Below, piece after piece: positions 10,317 to 20,157 of a DNA stretch of 64,000 bases. Below the pieces are notes generated by a model. That model was not told the DNA's origin. It made no database searches and saw nothing but the letters and a program-made list of their open reading frames with translations. The first letter of the stretch is position 1. Every line of letters begins with the position of its first letter. This DNA comes from Tritrichomonas musculus. Taxonomy: Eukaryota > Parabasalia > Tritrichomonadida > Tritrichomonadidae. The DNA is taken from the NCBI GenBank assembly GCA_039105265.1, contig JAPFFF010000001.1, forward strand, positions 3,162,001 through 3,226,000, given 5' to 3'. Made by a program: the position numbers and the translations under genes.

Positions 10317-12524
10317 TCATTTATTTATATTTAATGGAAAAGCATCTTTTCCAATCGAAGTTACAGAAGAAGGAATTGCAATTTGGTTTAAAGATGAACA
10401 TTCACTGAAAGCATAATTTCCAATCTCGGTTACAGAAGAAGGGATTGTAACTTGTGTCAATGATGAACAACCTTTAAATGTACCATCTTCAATTTTGGTT
10501 ACAGAAGAAGGAATTGTGACTTGTATCAATGATGAGCATTCATTGAAAGCATATTTTCCAATTTCAGTTACAGAAGAAGGAATTGTAACTTGTGTCAATG
10601 ATGAACAACCTTTAAATGTCTTGCTTTCAATTGATTTTACCGAAGAAGGAATTGTGACTTTTTTCAGTGATAAACATTCTTGGAAAGCGCCCAATCCAAG
10701 ATAAGTTACTGAAGAAGGAATTGTGACCTGGGTTAATGATCGGCAATTTTCAAAAGCATCTATTCCAATTGAAGTTACAGAAGAAGGAATTGAAACCTGC
10801 TTCAATGAAAAACAGTAACTAAAAGCACATTTACAATTGTTTTTATGGTAGAAGGAATTGTAACCTGTGTCAATGATCTGCAATTTTCAAAAGCATTATT
10901 AGAAATTGAAGTCATAGAAGAAGGAATTGTGATTTGTGTCAATGACGAACAATTAAAGAAAGCACTATCTTTAATTGAAGTTACAGAAGAAGGAATTGTG
11001 ATTTGTGTCAATGATCCACAACCTCTGAAAGCATATTTTTCAATTGAAATTACTGAAGAAGGAATTGTGACATGTGCCAATGATGAACAAGAACTGAAAG
11101 TATTGTTTCTAATTGATGTTATAGAAGAATAATTGGTGACATGTGTCAGCAATAAGCATTCTTTGAAAGCATCTTCACCAATTTCAGTTACAGAAGAAGG
11201 AATTGTGATATGTTTCAATGATCTGCAATATTGAAAAGCAGATCTTCCAATCGAAATTACAGAAAGAAAGAATTGTGACATGTGTCAATGATCTGCAAAA
11301 TCTGAAAGCAGCTTCGCCAATTGAAGTTACAGAAGAAGGAATTGTGATATGTGTCAATGATCTGCAAAATCTGAAAGCAGCTTTTCCAATCGAAATTACA
11401 GAAGAAGGAATTGTGACATGTGTCAGTGATATGCAATTTTTGAAAGCGTCTTCACCAATTTCAGTTACAGAAGAAGGAATAACAATTTTCTTTATTTGTT
11501 TGTTTGATTCAAAACATTTGCTAGGAATGCTTTTGTAAGACAAAAGTAAATAATAGATAATGTCAACTTTATTTTCATTTGCTGCTTGTTGTAATGATAT
11601 TTCATTAATAAAAGAATTTTTTAGTTTCAAATTTTCAATATAAAGATCAACAAGTCTATGATATTTATTGCTACATAAAAAATAAAATACATCACATTCA
11701 TCAAAAAAAGAGGGAAAATATGCATAATTGTGGGATCCTAAAATAGATGATAAAACTTCTTCGCTCTTTCTTGTTTTATCATCATTTTCTGTCATCAAGT
11801 TTGTATCAAAATAATTCGCAATTTCATTGTGATGACATTTTATTGATTCACAAAAACATTCTTCGTATTTTTCACCTGGTGGATCAATCTTAAGTGATTC
11901 AAGAAGATGAATCAATTCTACATTTCGTGAATGAATCGCATAAAGCCGCAATGACGGTTTTAATTCAGCATTATTCAATCTTAAGTATTGAAAAATTTGA
12001 ATTGATCCAAAAAAGGCCGAATATTCAATCAATGTCGTGTTTCTGTTCTCAATTAAAAACGGATTCGTCTCAAAAAGTGAATATTTCACTTCACTATTTA
12101 ATGAAATATTTGCTCTATTTAGATGCTCAACAAATTTTTCAATAGAGTCTTCACGAATAAGAAAAAAAATGAATGAGTCGTTTTCGCCTTCTTTTCGTTT
12201 TTCATCAAAACGATCTAAAATGTTAGGATCTTCATCAATAAGTTCATGTAGAATATCTTTGGATTTGTCATCGCCAACAAACTTTTTGATTTCAGGATAG
12301 AAAAAGTGGCATAAACGGTCGCCGTTGCTTTCAATTTTGAATCGAAGTTCGTTAAAAATTTTGTCATCAATTGTAATGATTCCTTTTTCGAAATGAAAGA
12401 GAAGAATCTTTTTGTTGCTTTGAAATATATTGAATATTTCGTTATTTGAAAAGGTCTCATTTTGAATTTTTATAACTTTTTCACAATTTTGGAATAGGAA
12501 ATAAATTGATTTTTTTTCAATCAA
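10317..12524 (-). pseudogene. BspA-like leucine-rich repeat / DUF3447-ankyrin protein, frameshifted
   Basis: The N-terminal ~340 residues match the trichomonad DUF3447/ankyrin-like module (FSNNEIFNIFQSNKKILLF, CHFFYPEIKKFVGDD, STLIEYSAFFGS-type blocks). They are followed by ~23-residue BspA/LRR_5 repeats of the form IPSSVTSIGxxAFxxCxSL to the C-terminus. Three defects are visible. No in-frame ATG exists; the ATG at 12542-12544 is out of frame because of an AT-dinucleotide indel. One extra base lies in a repeat near 11268. One base is missing in a repeat near 10848, which restores the original frame. Family role: BspA-like proteins are surface or secreted adhesion candidates. It is either a recent pseudogene or a gene with sequencing errors. 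Confidence 0.8.
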
Positions 12525-12646
12525 TAAAATAGATATATATACATTTTATATATTATTAGTTTTCATAAACATCAGAGAATATATATATAAAGGCAAATCA
12601 TAGAATTCATTAGACATGATAAATATTCCTTTAATTTTTTGGCATC
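12454..12646. repeat. left arm of a ~193-bp inverted duplication
   Basis: It covers the 5' end and upstream region of the BspA/ankyrin pseudogene. It is matched, inverted and about 85-90% identical by eye, at 12991-13183, with a 344-bp spacer. Confidence 0.75.
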
Positions 12647-12990
12647 AATAATTTTGATGATTATTATTTTAGACATATCTTTTTAAATAAACAATAAAAT
12701 GAGTAAACACTTTCTCAACTTATAAAATGTTTATCTACTAATGTATTTAAACTGTATTATTTGTAGTTATCTCTATGATGTAATTTGCAAAAATCACAAA
12801 AACCATACCATAAAAACGCTTAATTACGATGTAATTCTTTCGATTTACCTTAAATGCATGATAGGTTTTTATATTTTTATATTATATTTATTTATAATAT
12901 AAATATAATTAAAAAAAGTTGAGAAAGAATTTATGTAAATTATTGATTTTTCATTGAGATGCTTTTAAAATAAAATTATTCAAAATTACG

Positions 12991-13183
12991 GGTGTCAAAA
13001 AATTGAGAGAATATTCATCATGTTTAATGAATTCTATGATTTGCCTTTATATATATATTCTCTGATGTACATGAAAACTAATAATTTATAAAATATGTAT
13101 ATTTCTATTTTATTGATTGAAAAAAATTCAATTTATTTCCTATTCAAAAATTGTGAAAAAGATATAAAAATTCAAAATGAGAC
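12991..13183. repeat. right arm of the inverted duplication
   Basis: Inverted copy of 12454-12646. Similarity stops abruptly at GAGAC on one side and at the GTGTCAAAAAATT word on the other. The two 5' ends therefore point away from each other across a shared AT-rich spacer. Confidence 0.75.
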
Positions 13184-13210
13184 GGCTCCCTTATACCTCA
13201 TGAATTCATG
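13095..13210 (+). pseudogene. 5' fragment of a BspA/ankyrin paralogue
   Basis: An ATG at 13095 opens a frame reading MYISILLIEKNSIYFLF and then KNCEKDIKIQNET. It is nearly identical to the first residues of the opposite-strand pseudogene, then departs into unrelated sequence and stops after 38 codons. Unlike the minus-strand copy, it has an in-frame ATG, which shows where the start of the other copy was lost. Confidence 0.65.
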
Positions 13211-13612
13211 AGTTTCTGGAAGGTCTTTTTTTCAAAATTTATATGATTTGTTAAAATAACTAAATCAATAATTTCAAAAAAAAACTTTAATTTTTAATAT
13301 TTTGGTATATAGAGTTACCAGCTTGTTTCCAACTTGTGTGAGCTTTTTTCATGTAGAAACCATCTAATTTATTTTAAATCATATATTTCATGTCTGCCAT
13401 AAATTTTAATTATTTTAGGATTTGAGTTTGCTTTGAAATCCAAAATATATTCTTTTGTTTTTCTCTATAAAAATAATTTAAGTGTATAAAATCCTTTCTC
13501 CATGAAAAGAAATTGATTTTTTTTGATTCAAAAAGTATCTTACTAGTTTACTGTTTATTAATATCAATTTATTTAAAGTTTGTTACATTTTAAATCTATA
13601 AACATTGTTTTT
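13211..13612. other. intergenic stretch with a short palindrome at its edge
   Basis: No gene seen. The 16-bp perfect palindrome CTCATGAATTCATGAG (13197-13212) lies at the junction with the paralogue fragment. Confidence 0.45.
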
Positions 13613-14146
13613 TTAGGCACTTTCATAATCATCACTAATTGAATTAAAATATAAATTATCTTCATCAGTTAATCCTAACAAATAATAAGGTTGGTCTGGA
13701 TCATTACATGCATAAACTAATCTTTGCCGTTTATTTTTTTCTATTAACTCATCATAATTGATTTCTTTGGCGAAATAATTATGAATTCCTAATGTGGCAT
13801 ATTTCATACTTACTATTTCATAATTTATTTTTCCCTTTGATTCTGCAAAATAATCTATGAGTTGGTTTTTGCTTATGATATCATTTGATATAGAAAGATA
13901 TATTGACAACTGGCAAAAAAATATGTTGTCTTTTTTAGTCTTATATGGAATGTCTATAATTATGTGATACAACTCATGAGTTATTAAAGAATATATTATC
14001 TTTGTTGTGTCAATTTTGATATCTTGGAAATCAATTTTGCCGCAATCACCAGAATTTATTAGTGATTTCACTGTTTTCTCTGATGTATATTGTAGCATAT
14101 CTTTAATGAATTGTTTATTTTTTACAAATCTGCAATCATTACACAT
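13613..14146 (-). CDS. small HExxH protein, candidate zinc metallopeptidase-like
   Basis: 177 aa from an ATG at 14146. It carries HELYH at residues 57-61 inside a hydrophobic helix-like context (IIYSLITHELYHIII), followed some 40 residues later by IDYFAESKGK, where the Glu could serve as a third metal ligand. An N-terminal CNDC pair is present. This is the pattern of small zincins of the minigluzincin/ImmA type. No named family is recognised, and there is no signal peptide. An HExxH can occur by chance, but the hydrophobic flanks and downstream acidic segment fit a real active site. Confidence 0.55.
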   Translation of the reverse strand: MCNDCRFVKNKQFIKDMLQYTSEKTVKSLINSGDCGKIDFQDIKIDTTKIIYSLITHELYHIIIDIPYKTKKDNIFFCQLSIYLSISNDIISKNQLIDYFAESKGKINYEIVSMKYATLGIHNYFAKEINYDELIEKNKRQRLVYACNDPDQPYYLLGLTDEDNLYFNSISDDYESA

Positions 14147-14492
14147 AAAAAATATTTTTTTTGGAAAAGTTTACATTGTCACTTTTTCACAATTTTTTTT
14201 AAAATATATTTATCCCAGTCAAAATAGGAAATCATGAAATAAAAAATAAATAAATAAATTTTATATTTCAACTATTATAATATATTTTAAAAATTTCCAA
14301 AAAGGTATTATATCTAGATATTTCTTATTGATTATGGAAAAATGTTTTGTTATATCATATTATTATTTTAATTTTATTATTTTTATTTACGTGAAAAATG
14401 TTTTATATAGAAGTAACTATTTGTTTACTTAGTAAATAGAAAGATATATATGTTTTATCATTTGACCATATATAAATTTTTTATATCATATT
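14147..14492. other. divergent intergenic region
   Basis: Lies between the HExxH gene and the RING-like gene, which are transcribed away from each other. AT-rich, with short T tracts and an initiator-like box at its right end. Confidence 0.5.
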
Positions 14493-14500
14493 TCATTATT
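14493..14500 (+). promoter_or_regulatory. initiator-like TCATTATT box
   Basis: TCATTATT ends 4 bases before the ATG at 14505, fitting the trichomonad Inr consensus and the very short 5' UTRs of this group. Confidence 0.45.
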
Positions 14501-14504
14501 AAAA

Positions 14505-16313
14505 ATGGAAAATAAAGAAATTGAACAGTTAATTCAATCTACGCCCTTTGATCAGATGAATCCAGATCAAGCATTACAAGTGTTAGTATATGCATTATCA
14601 AAAGAAGACAAATCGAAAATTAATCCCGAATTTCTAGATCTGTCCGTTCGATGTCGATATTTTCGAAAAGCCATCATCATGATGAACGAAGGTGTTACAT
14701 CTACTCGTATTCCTGAGCTTATTTTCTTTCTACTGAAGAACCCCATGCCGCTTGAAGATGATTTTTCGTATTTTCTCTTATTTTGCTTTTCTCATCTGAA
14801 CGATGGCAAAAACCGTTTTGACTTTTCAGATATATCAAGTCACATATCATCGTTTTCGGACAAGAATGTTGATAAATCGATGGCGTTGCTCATTTCGTAT
14901 CTCTACTTCTTCCCAAATTATAATTTTAAACTTTTTGAGAGCATTGAATTTTCAGAGGATTATCAAAAACAATTCAAACTTGTCATTGATTCATTCAGCG
15001 ATGAAAACCTAGTTCCTCCCTATGTGTATTTGAAGAGTCATTTTGAATCAATGATTCAAACTTTTTCAGAGACAACCTATTCAAAATTATCTGAGGCAAT
15101 AACCGCCTATAAATCAGATGAAGTGAACAATAGAATTGGTGAACTGACAAATTCACTTCTTGTGACAGTTAAGTCAATGTCAAAAAATCTAAAAACCGCC
15201 ACAGTTGGTGAATTTAAGGACAAATTTTTGAATAACGTATCAAAGCTCGAAGAATTCATGAAAGCAAACCTTCTATCGGCCTGTCGTATCGTCCGTTTGG
15301 CAGCCACTCAAGCCAGTTCAATATCCGACAAAATAGAGAGGATATCGTCCGAGCTAAAAAGTGTCAAAGAGCTCGTTATTGACAACTTTTTGAATAGCCC
15401 TTCAGAAGAGACCGTTAATTCAATTTTAAGTGAAGTGAACTCAGATTGTTCCAACTTTTCAACCCAGCCAGATGCAAAACTTCACTTCACCTCATCAACC
15501 GCCACTTTTCTCTTTTTGACGAGTTCAATTTCTCTTCTGAAAATGTACGTTATTTCAATGAAAAACGGGGACGATAGCAATTCAAACAGAGCTCTTTCAA
15601 AATTGAGAAATATGAAAGAAACCATTGAGAACATTGTCGACCGTTTAAAAACCGACATTCCTTCATACACGACAGTTATTCAATCGACACTTTCCATCTC
15701 TCAATCACTCAACGATAAGGACGATAGAACCTATCGTTCAGTTCACTCAGCCTGTGATGCGCTTCTACTCTGGCTCCACCTCAGCGAGTGTGCCTCACTG
15801 GACGGAGTCATCCGCGAGGAAGCCGTCCTCTACTCGGAGACGTCGTCCTTCTATCCGGACTTCGCTGCGAACATCTTCACGAAGATCGTCAAGAAGAGCA
15901 CGAAGGAGAAGGCGAGGAAGGCCAAAGAGTTACGGGACGATTTCTATCAAACCGTTTCGTTAACGTACTCATCGTTCATCAGAAATTTGAAGCTGATTCC
16001 GGGAATGAGGAAGGACGCGCTCTACAGAGACTTCGTGCCGGCTGAAAAGTGGACCTGGCCGAAGTCCCACGGTGCAGCGTCGTTCCCGCAGGACCCGGAG
16101 ACCGTTAGAGAGCTACTGAAGCTGAGGAGTCAGATATACGAATTCGCTGACGAGTACAAATTGTCGATGTCGGTGCCACTCTGCGTGTGCTGCAACAAGG
16201 CAACTGCTTGCGTTGTCTGCCCGAAGTGCAGGAAGCTCGTGCTATGTAACGCATGCAAGGAGAAGCTCAAAAAGTGCCCCTCTGAAAATTGTGATCACGT
16301 CTTTATTGAATAA
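14505..16313 (+). CDS. large helical protein with C-terminal Cys-rich RING-like finger
   Basis: 602 aa from the ATG at 14505. Residues 1-~540 are mostly helical without a recognised fold. The last ~45 residues carry CVCCNKATACVVCPKCRKL and then VLCNACKEKLKKCPSENC, aligning with BIRC/MDM2-type RING fingers. The conserved RING His is replaced (CPKCRKL where CGHL is usual), giving an all-Cys metal site. A RING would suggest ubiquitin ligase activity; this is inference. Base composition changes sharply: from about 15760 to 16280 the gene is GC-rich while the 5' two thirds are AT-rich like the neighbours. The frame runs uninterrupted through the change. Confidence 0.8.
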   Translation: MENKEIEQLIQSTPFDQMNPDQALQVLVYALSKEDKSKINPEFLDLSVRCRYFRKAIIMMNEGVTSTRIPELIFFLLKNPMPLEDDFSYFLLFCFSHLNDGKNRFDFSDISSHISSFSDKNVDKSMALLISYLYFFPNYNFKLFESIEFSEDYQKQFKLVIDSFSDENLVPPYVYLKSHFESMIQTFSETTYSKLSEAITAYKSDEVNNRIGELTNSLLVTVKSMSKNLKTATVGEFKDKFLNNVSKLEEFMKANLLSACRIVRLAATQASSISDKIERISSELKSVKELVIDNFLNSPSEETVNSILSEVNSDCSNFSTQPDAKLHFTSSTATFLFLTSSISLLKMYVISMKNGDDSNSNRALSKLRNMKETIENIVDRLKTDIPSYTTVIQSTLSISQSLNDKDDRTYRSVHSACDALLLWLHLSECASLDGVIREEAVLYSETSSFYPDFAANIFTKIVKKSTKEKARKAKELRDDFYQTVSLTYSSFIRNLKLIPGMRKDALYRDFVPAEKWTWPKSHGAASFPQDPETVRELLKLRSQIYEFADEYKLSMSVPLCVCCNKATACVVCPKCRKLVLCNACKEKLKKCPSENCDHVFIE

Positions 16314-16846
16314 AAATATTTTTAAAAGTATCTTTTATTATTATTTTTTTTATTCAGGTACAAATTCAGTACGTTAAAAAGGAGACCGTTAATTATTTGT
16401 GAAAATCGACAGCTCGGAAAAAGTCGATGAATTCTGAGTAAACGTAAGAAAGTGTCAGATTTTAGATTTTGAATTTAGCAGGGCCTGGAATTTTTTCAAA
16501 CCGATAATGTTAATATATTTATAATATGGTTGGTAAATTAATAGATTATATGTTCATCAAAAGAAGAAAAATTGTCGATCATAAATTTGGGCAATTTTGA
16601 AATGTAAAGTTCTTGTAAAACTTTTAAAAAAATTTACCATTTTCTGAAGAAATTTTCCATTTTGAATAGGTTACTAACATATAATTTTATTTGACATCAA
16701 AACATGATGCATCTATTCTTCGATCACAAAAATAAGATGAATATTACTTTACATGCAGTATGATTGACATATAGGGAAAACAAAACAATTTTTTCGTGCA
16801 ATTATATTTTTATCAAAAAAATATTTATATGTAAGCAAATATTACA
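16314..16846. other. intergenic region between convergent genes
   Basis: About 530 bp of AT-rich sequence lying 3' of both flanking genes. No RNA gene, repeat or frame recognised. Confidence 0.5.
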
Positions 16847-17674
16847 TTAAACCATATTTTGAATAAGAGTTTTGACTTCAGATAACAAATAATCTATTCG
16901 ATCCTTTTTATCTGAATATTTACCTAATAATTTGAAATATTTAATTAATTTATTTATTTGGTCATTAAACAAATCAATAAGTCTTGCATCATCTATATCT
17001 TTCATTACAAACAAAGCGTAAAAGATTGATTTACAAAATCCGCGTATATCAAATGGATCGCCTGTTTCCATATCAGCAATATATTTTGTATAGTCGACAA
17101 ACGCTTCAATTTGTTCATCCATGTCATCAAATGAATCTATGTCATACTCAACTTCTTGTTGTTGAAAAACTCTGAAAAAAAAATCAAAGTAATCAACGTT
17201 GTCCGATTGGGACATCTGAAAAAATAAAATCGCGAAATTTTTGTCAAAGGCATAATATTCTGCGTATTCTTTTATCCATTCTATAATAAAACCGGGATAA
17301 AATATTGATCTGAAAGTTTTATTTTTAATGGATAGATGGGTTTTGAAAGCACGCTTTAAAATAGCTGGGTAATAAGTATTGATTTGTCTAACATGCAGAA
17401 TATCTAACATATTATAAAACCATTTAACATCGTTGGTATCATTTCTAAATATATTATCAAACAAATTAATTTGTTTTTTCAATTCATCAGGTGGAATAAT
17501 GTCTAACAATGCATTAATATCATTTTCGGCTATAATTTCATTATCATTTTGATTGTTAGCTCTGTCATTTTCATTTTGTTCAGTATGCCAATGGTGAAAA
17601 ATTAATTCATGAATTTGCATACTTGTATAACTTCTTCCATTTACTTCGTATATCCTCTCATTTTCTTCATGCAT
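16847..17674 (-). CDS. hypothetical helical protein
   Basis: 275 aa from an ATG at 17674. Asn/Asp-rich near the N-terminus (residues ~35-50), then aromatic-rich and helical (FYPGFIIEWIKEYAEYYAF, YFDFFFRVFQQQ). No signal peptide, membrane span or known motif. Not recognised. Codon use and length fit a real gene. Confidence 0.6.
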   Translation of the reverse strand: MHEENERIYEVNGRSYTSMQIHELIFHHWHTEQNENDRANNQNDNEIIAENDINALLDIIPPDELKKQINLFDNIFRNDTNDVKWFYNMLDILHVRQINTYYPAILKRAFKTHLSIKNKTFRSIFYPGFIIEWIKEYAEYYAFDKNFAILFFQMSQSDNVDYFDFFFRVFQQQEVEYDIDSFDDMDEQIEAFVDYTKYIADMETGDPFDIRGFCKSIFYALFVMKDIDDARLIDLFNDQINKLIKYFKLLGKYSDKKDRIDYLLSEVKTLIQNMV

Positions 17675-18591
17675 TGAGATAAAAATAAAAATCTATGCTA
17701 AATTAAAAAAAAAGAAATTTTTCTAAAATTATTTTTTCAATTAAAACAACTGTTTATCATAATTTTTAAGAAAAATCAAAATTGCCAATTTAAATTGTAT
17801 TTATTTTAATTCATTCTGGAGATAAATATAAATGTAATATTAAATTATATTTAATAATTAAAATTTAATTTCTAAGATATATTTGCTTAATATTTCAATT
17901 TTATTGAAAAGATAATGATATATCTATAAAAACAAATTTAAAAACAAAAAAAAATTCTATCAATTTTATTATAAAATTTTTGAACTTTTATACAAATTCT
18001 CGAAAAAATTAAGAATATCATGCATGATTTTTTTAATCAAAAATGATTTTTTAATTCATAAGTACAAAAAAATAATAAGCATATTCATATAATTTGGAAA
18101 TTAGAGTTGGCATAATTTGGAATCTAAAAGTCGATATCGCCAAATAACTATTGAATTTTTTTTAAAACAGATAAATTATTTTTTGTGTGTCACTCGAGAA
18201 ATTAAACAAGTGATTAACGCAAAACCAGCAAACCACTAAACTATATCAATGAAAATACTCCACAAGTTCAGTCATTTCAACTTCTTGCTATAACCCAACT
18301 TCAATAATCCTTTTTTTAATTACATTAATTTCTCGAGTGACACGCTTTTCATTCAAACAAAAATTCTTTATATGTATATGTGTGCATTAAACAATAAAAA
18401 TTATCTTTTGAAAATGATACTATTCATATGATAGTATTCATAATGATATACAGAACTTCTGCAACAAAAATTTGAGCATCCTAAAGAATGGATCCCAATC
18501 TAAAATCAAGTTATATTTTAAATTATTAGTATTTTATTGAAACATAAATAAATAGATAAAAATCTTTTAATATTAATCAATATTATATAAA
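17675..18591. other. intergenic region, holds a TIR-like repeat
   Basis: About 900 bp of AT-rich DNA 5' of the hypothetical gene and 3' of the PDI gene. Apart from the inverted repeat at 18187-18343, nothing is recognised. Confidence 0.5.
18187..18343. repeat. 157-bp segment bounded by perfect 19-bp inverted repeats
   Basis: GTGTCACTCGAGAAATTAA at 18187-18205 is exactly reverse-complemented at 18325-18343. The interior is less AT-rich and has no frame. The size fits a small MITE, but no target-site duplication is obvious, so it may instead be a structured 3' region. Confidence 0.55.
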
Positions 18592-19608
18592 TTACAAATC
18601 TTCATTTTTCTGAGGAACAAATAATAAAAATACGTTATATCTCTTCTTCATTTGGTCAAGAGCTTGTATTGATCCTTTTCTTTCATCAAGGAGTTGTCCC
18701 ATTTTTTTTAAATCTTTTTCGACTTGTTCTATTCCCTTCAGAAGGAACCTTTCCATTACTTTAACATAAAATTCAGTGCCTTTCACCTTTTTCATTTTTT
18801 CAATACAGCCAATTTTATCAGATGCAATCAAAAATTCTTTCACGATTTCATTTGCTTCTGGAATGAGACCTGCTGTATCATTTAAGAGTCCATCCATGTC
18901 TCTTTCTGTCCCGCATTTTTGATTGAGAAAATTGATGATACCTCGCAAGTTAAGTGGATTTGTATATTCAACCAAATTTCCATTCAAAAAAAATTTGATT
19001 GTTGGAAGTTCTTCAATATCTTGTGAAGCGCATAGATCTGCATATCGTCTGCAATTAACGCTTCCTATGGTAACATTTGGTTCTGATTGATATATAAACG
19101 CAGCCTGTTGGAGTTGAGGAACAAACCTTTTGCACGTTTTTTTGGAAATATCGTAAAATGCCATGAATGCGCACTGGCTTTTAATTTTAAACGTATCGAA
19201 ATCATCTGGACTTATATTGATTAATGCTTTTGGTGGTCTCCGAGCTTTGATATTTGTTTTTTCTTCAATAAAATCTGCAATACTATTTGAAGTCCTTTCG
19301 TCTGTAAATCTTACGCCTTCTTCTTTGCTATTTTGTTTAAAAAAGTAGATTCTTGGATATCCATCAACATTAAACTTTTCGCATATATTTTTATGCTCGT
19401 CGCAATTCACTCCTCCAAATATAATTTCTTGATTAGAAAACATATCCGCGGCTTCTTGAAATTCAGGCGCAAGTTCCTGGCAAAATATGCAATCTGTTAA
19501 ATAAAATTTAATTATTGAAGGCAGCTTACCACCAATAATGGTCCCCACATTTGAATCTGTAATTTCTATGTATTGGCAAAAAGAGAAATAGGAAAAAATA
19601 AAAAGCAT
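18592..19608 (-). CDS. protein disulfide isomerase (ERp29/P5-like D domain)
   Basis: 338 aa from an ATG at 19608. A hydrophobic signal peptide (MLFIFSYFSFC) leads into two thioredoxin domains. The first has an active site CIFC (Cys40, Cys43). The second has KKTC with a single Cys, so it cannot form the usual CxxC disulfide. The C-terminal ~90 residues resemble the helical ERp29c/D domain (GLIPEANEIVKEFLIA, then YVKVMERFLLKGIEQVEKDL). The protein ends NEDL, a KDEL-like ER retrieval tetrapeptide. Role: disulfide formation and isomerisation in the ER, probably for Cys-rich surface proteins such as the one at 45.1 kb. Confidence 0.9.
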   Translation of the reverse strand: MLFIFSYFSFCQYIEITDSNVGTIIGGKLPSIIKFYLTDCIFCQELAPEFQEAADMFSNQEIIFGGVNCDEHKNICEKFNVDGYPRIYFFKQNSKEEGVRFTDERTSNSIADFIEEKTNIKARRPPKALINISPDDFDTFKIKSQCAFMAFYDISKKTCKRFVPQLQQAAFIYQSEPNVTIGSVNCRRYADLCASQDIEELPTIKFFLNGNLVEYTNPLNLRGIINFLNQKCGTERDMDGLLNDTAGLIPEANEIVKEFLIASDKIGCIEKMKKVKGTEFYVKVMERFLLKGIEQVEKDLKKMGQLLDERKGSIQALDQMKKRYNVFLLFVPQKNEDL

Positions 19609-20157
19609 AGATCAAAAAATTGGATAAGATGATTTTGTTTTTAAAACTGTATTCAAAAAATTGTGCGTGTTTATGTAAAAAGTTTGAAACATGACCATAT
19701 ATTAACACAAAAAAATAAAAATAAGGCCAAATAATTTAACAATAAAATTTAATTTGCATCTTTTGATTTTCCTAAAAGAAAAATTGTTTTTCCATTCGCT
19801 TGAGTCTGTAATTTCTTGTTTTACATTCGTTTTAGTAAAAGAAGTATTTTTAATCTTTTTAATGATTTTCATTTTCTAAATATTAAGATTTGATTAGCTT
19901 AGAATGAGCTTCAATAAAAATAATTTTAGTTTGGAATGTATTATATATTATTAAGTATAATTAATTGATTTAATTCTTTATATGTGTCAATTTTAACTCA
20001 TCTTATTGATATATTTAGTATAGTTTGGTCGTAGAATCTGGTAAAGAAGTATTAAAAAGTAATTTAACAAGTTATATCATACTAAAAATGATTTTTATAT
20101 TTGTTTTATTTTCTTTACTTAACACATATTTTGAAAGTTTTAAGTTAAAATACAAAT
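19609..20157. other. intergenic stretch, nothing recognised
   Basis: AT-rich region between the 5' end of the PDI gene and the 3' end of the coiled-coil gene. Short frames here lack family features. Confidence 0.5.

Noticed and set aside
10495-11538. Several plus-strand frames with repeats like VTEEGIVTCVND
   Set aside because: They are antisense shadows of the BspA leucine-rich repeats on the minus strand.
18187-18343. A tRNA gene between the inverted repeats
   Set aside because: No T-loop or anticodon arm; the stems are only the outer 19-bp repeat.
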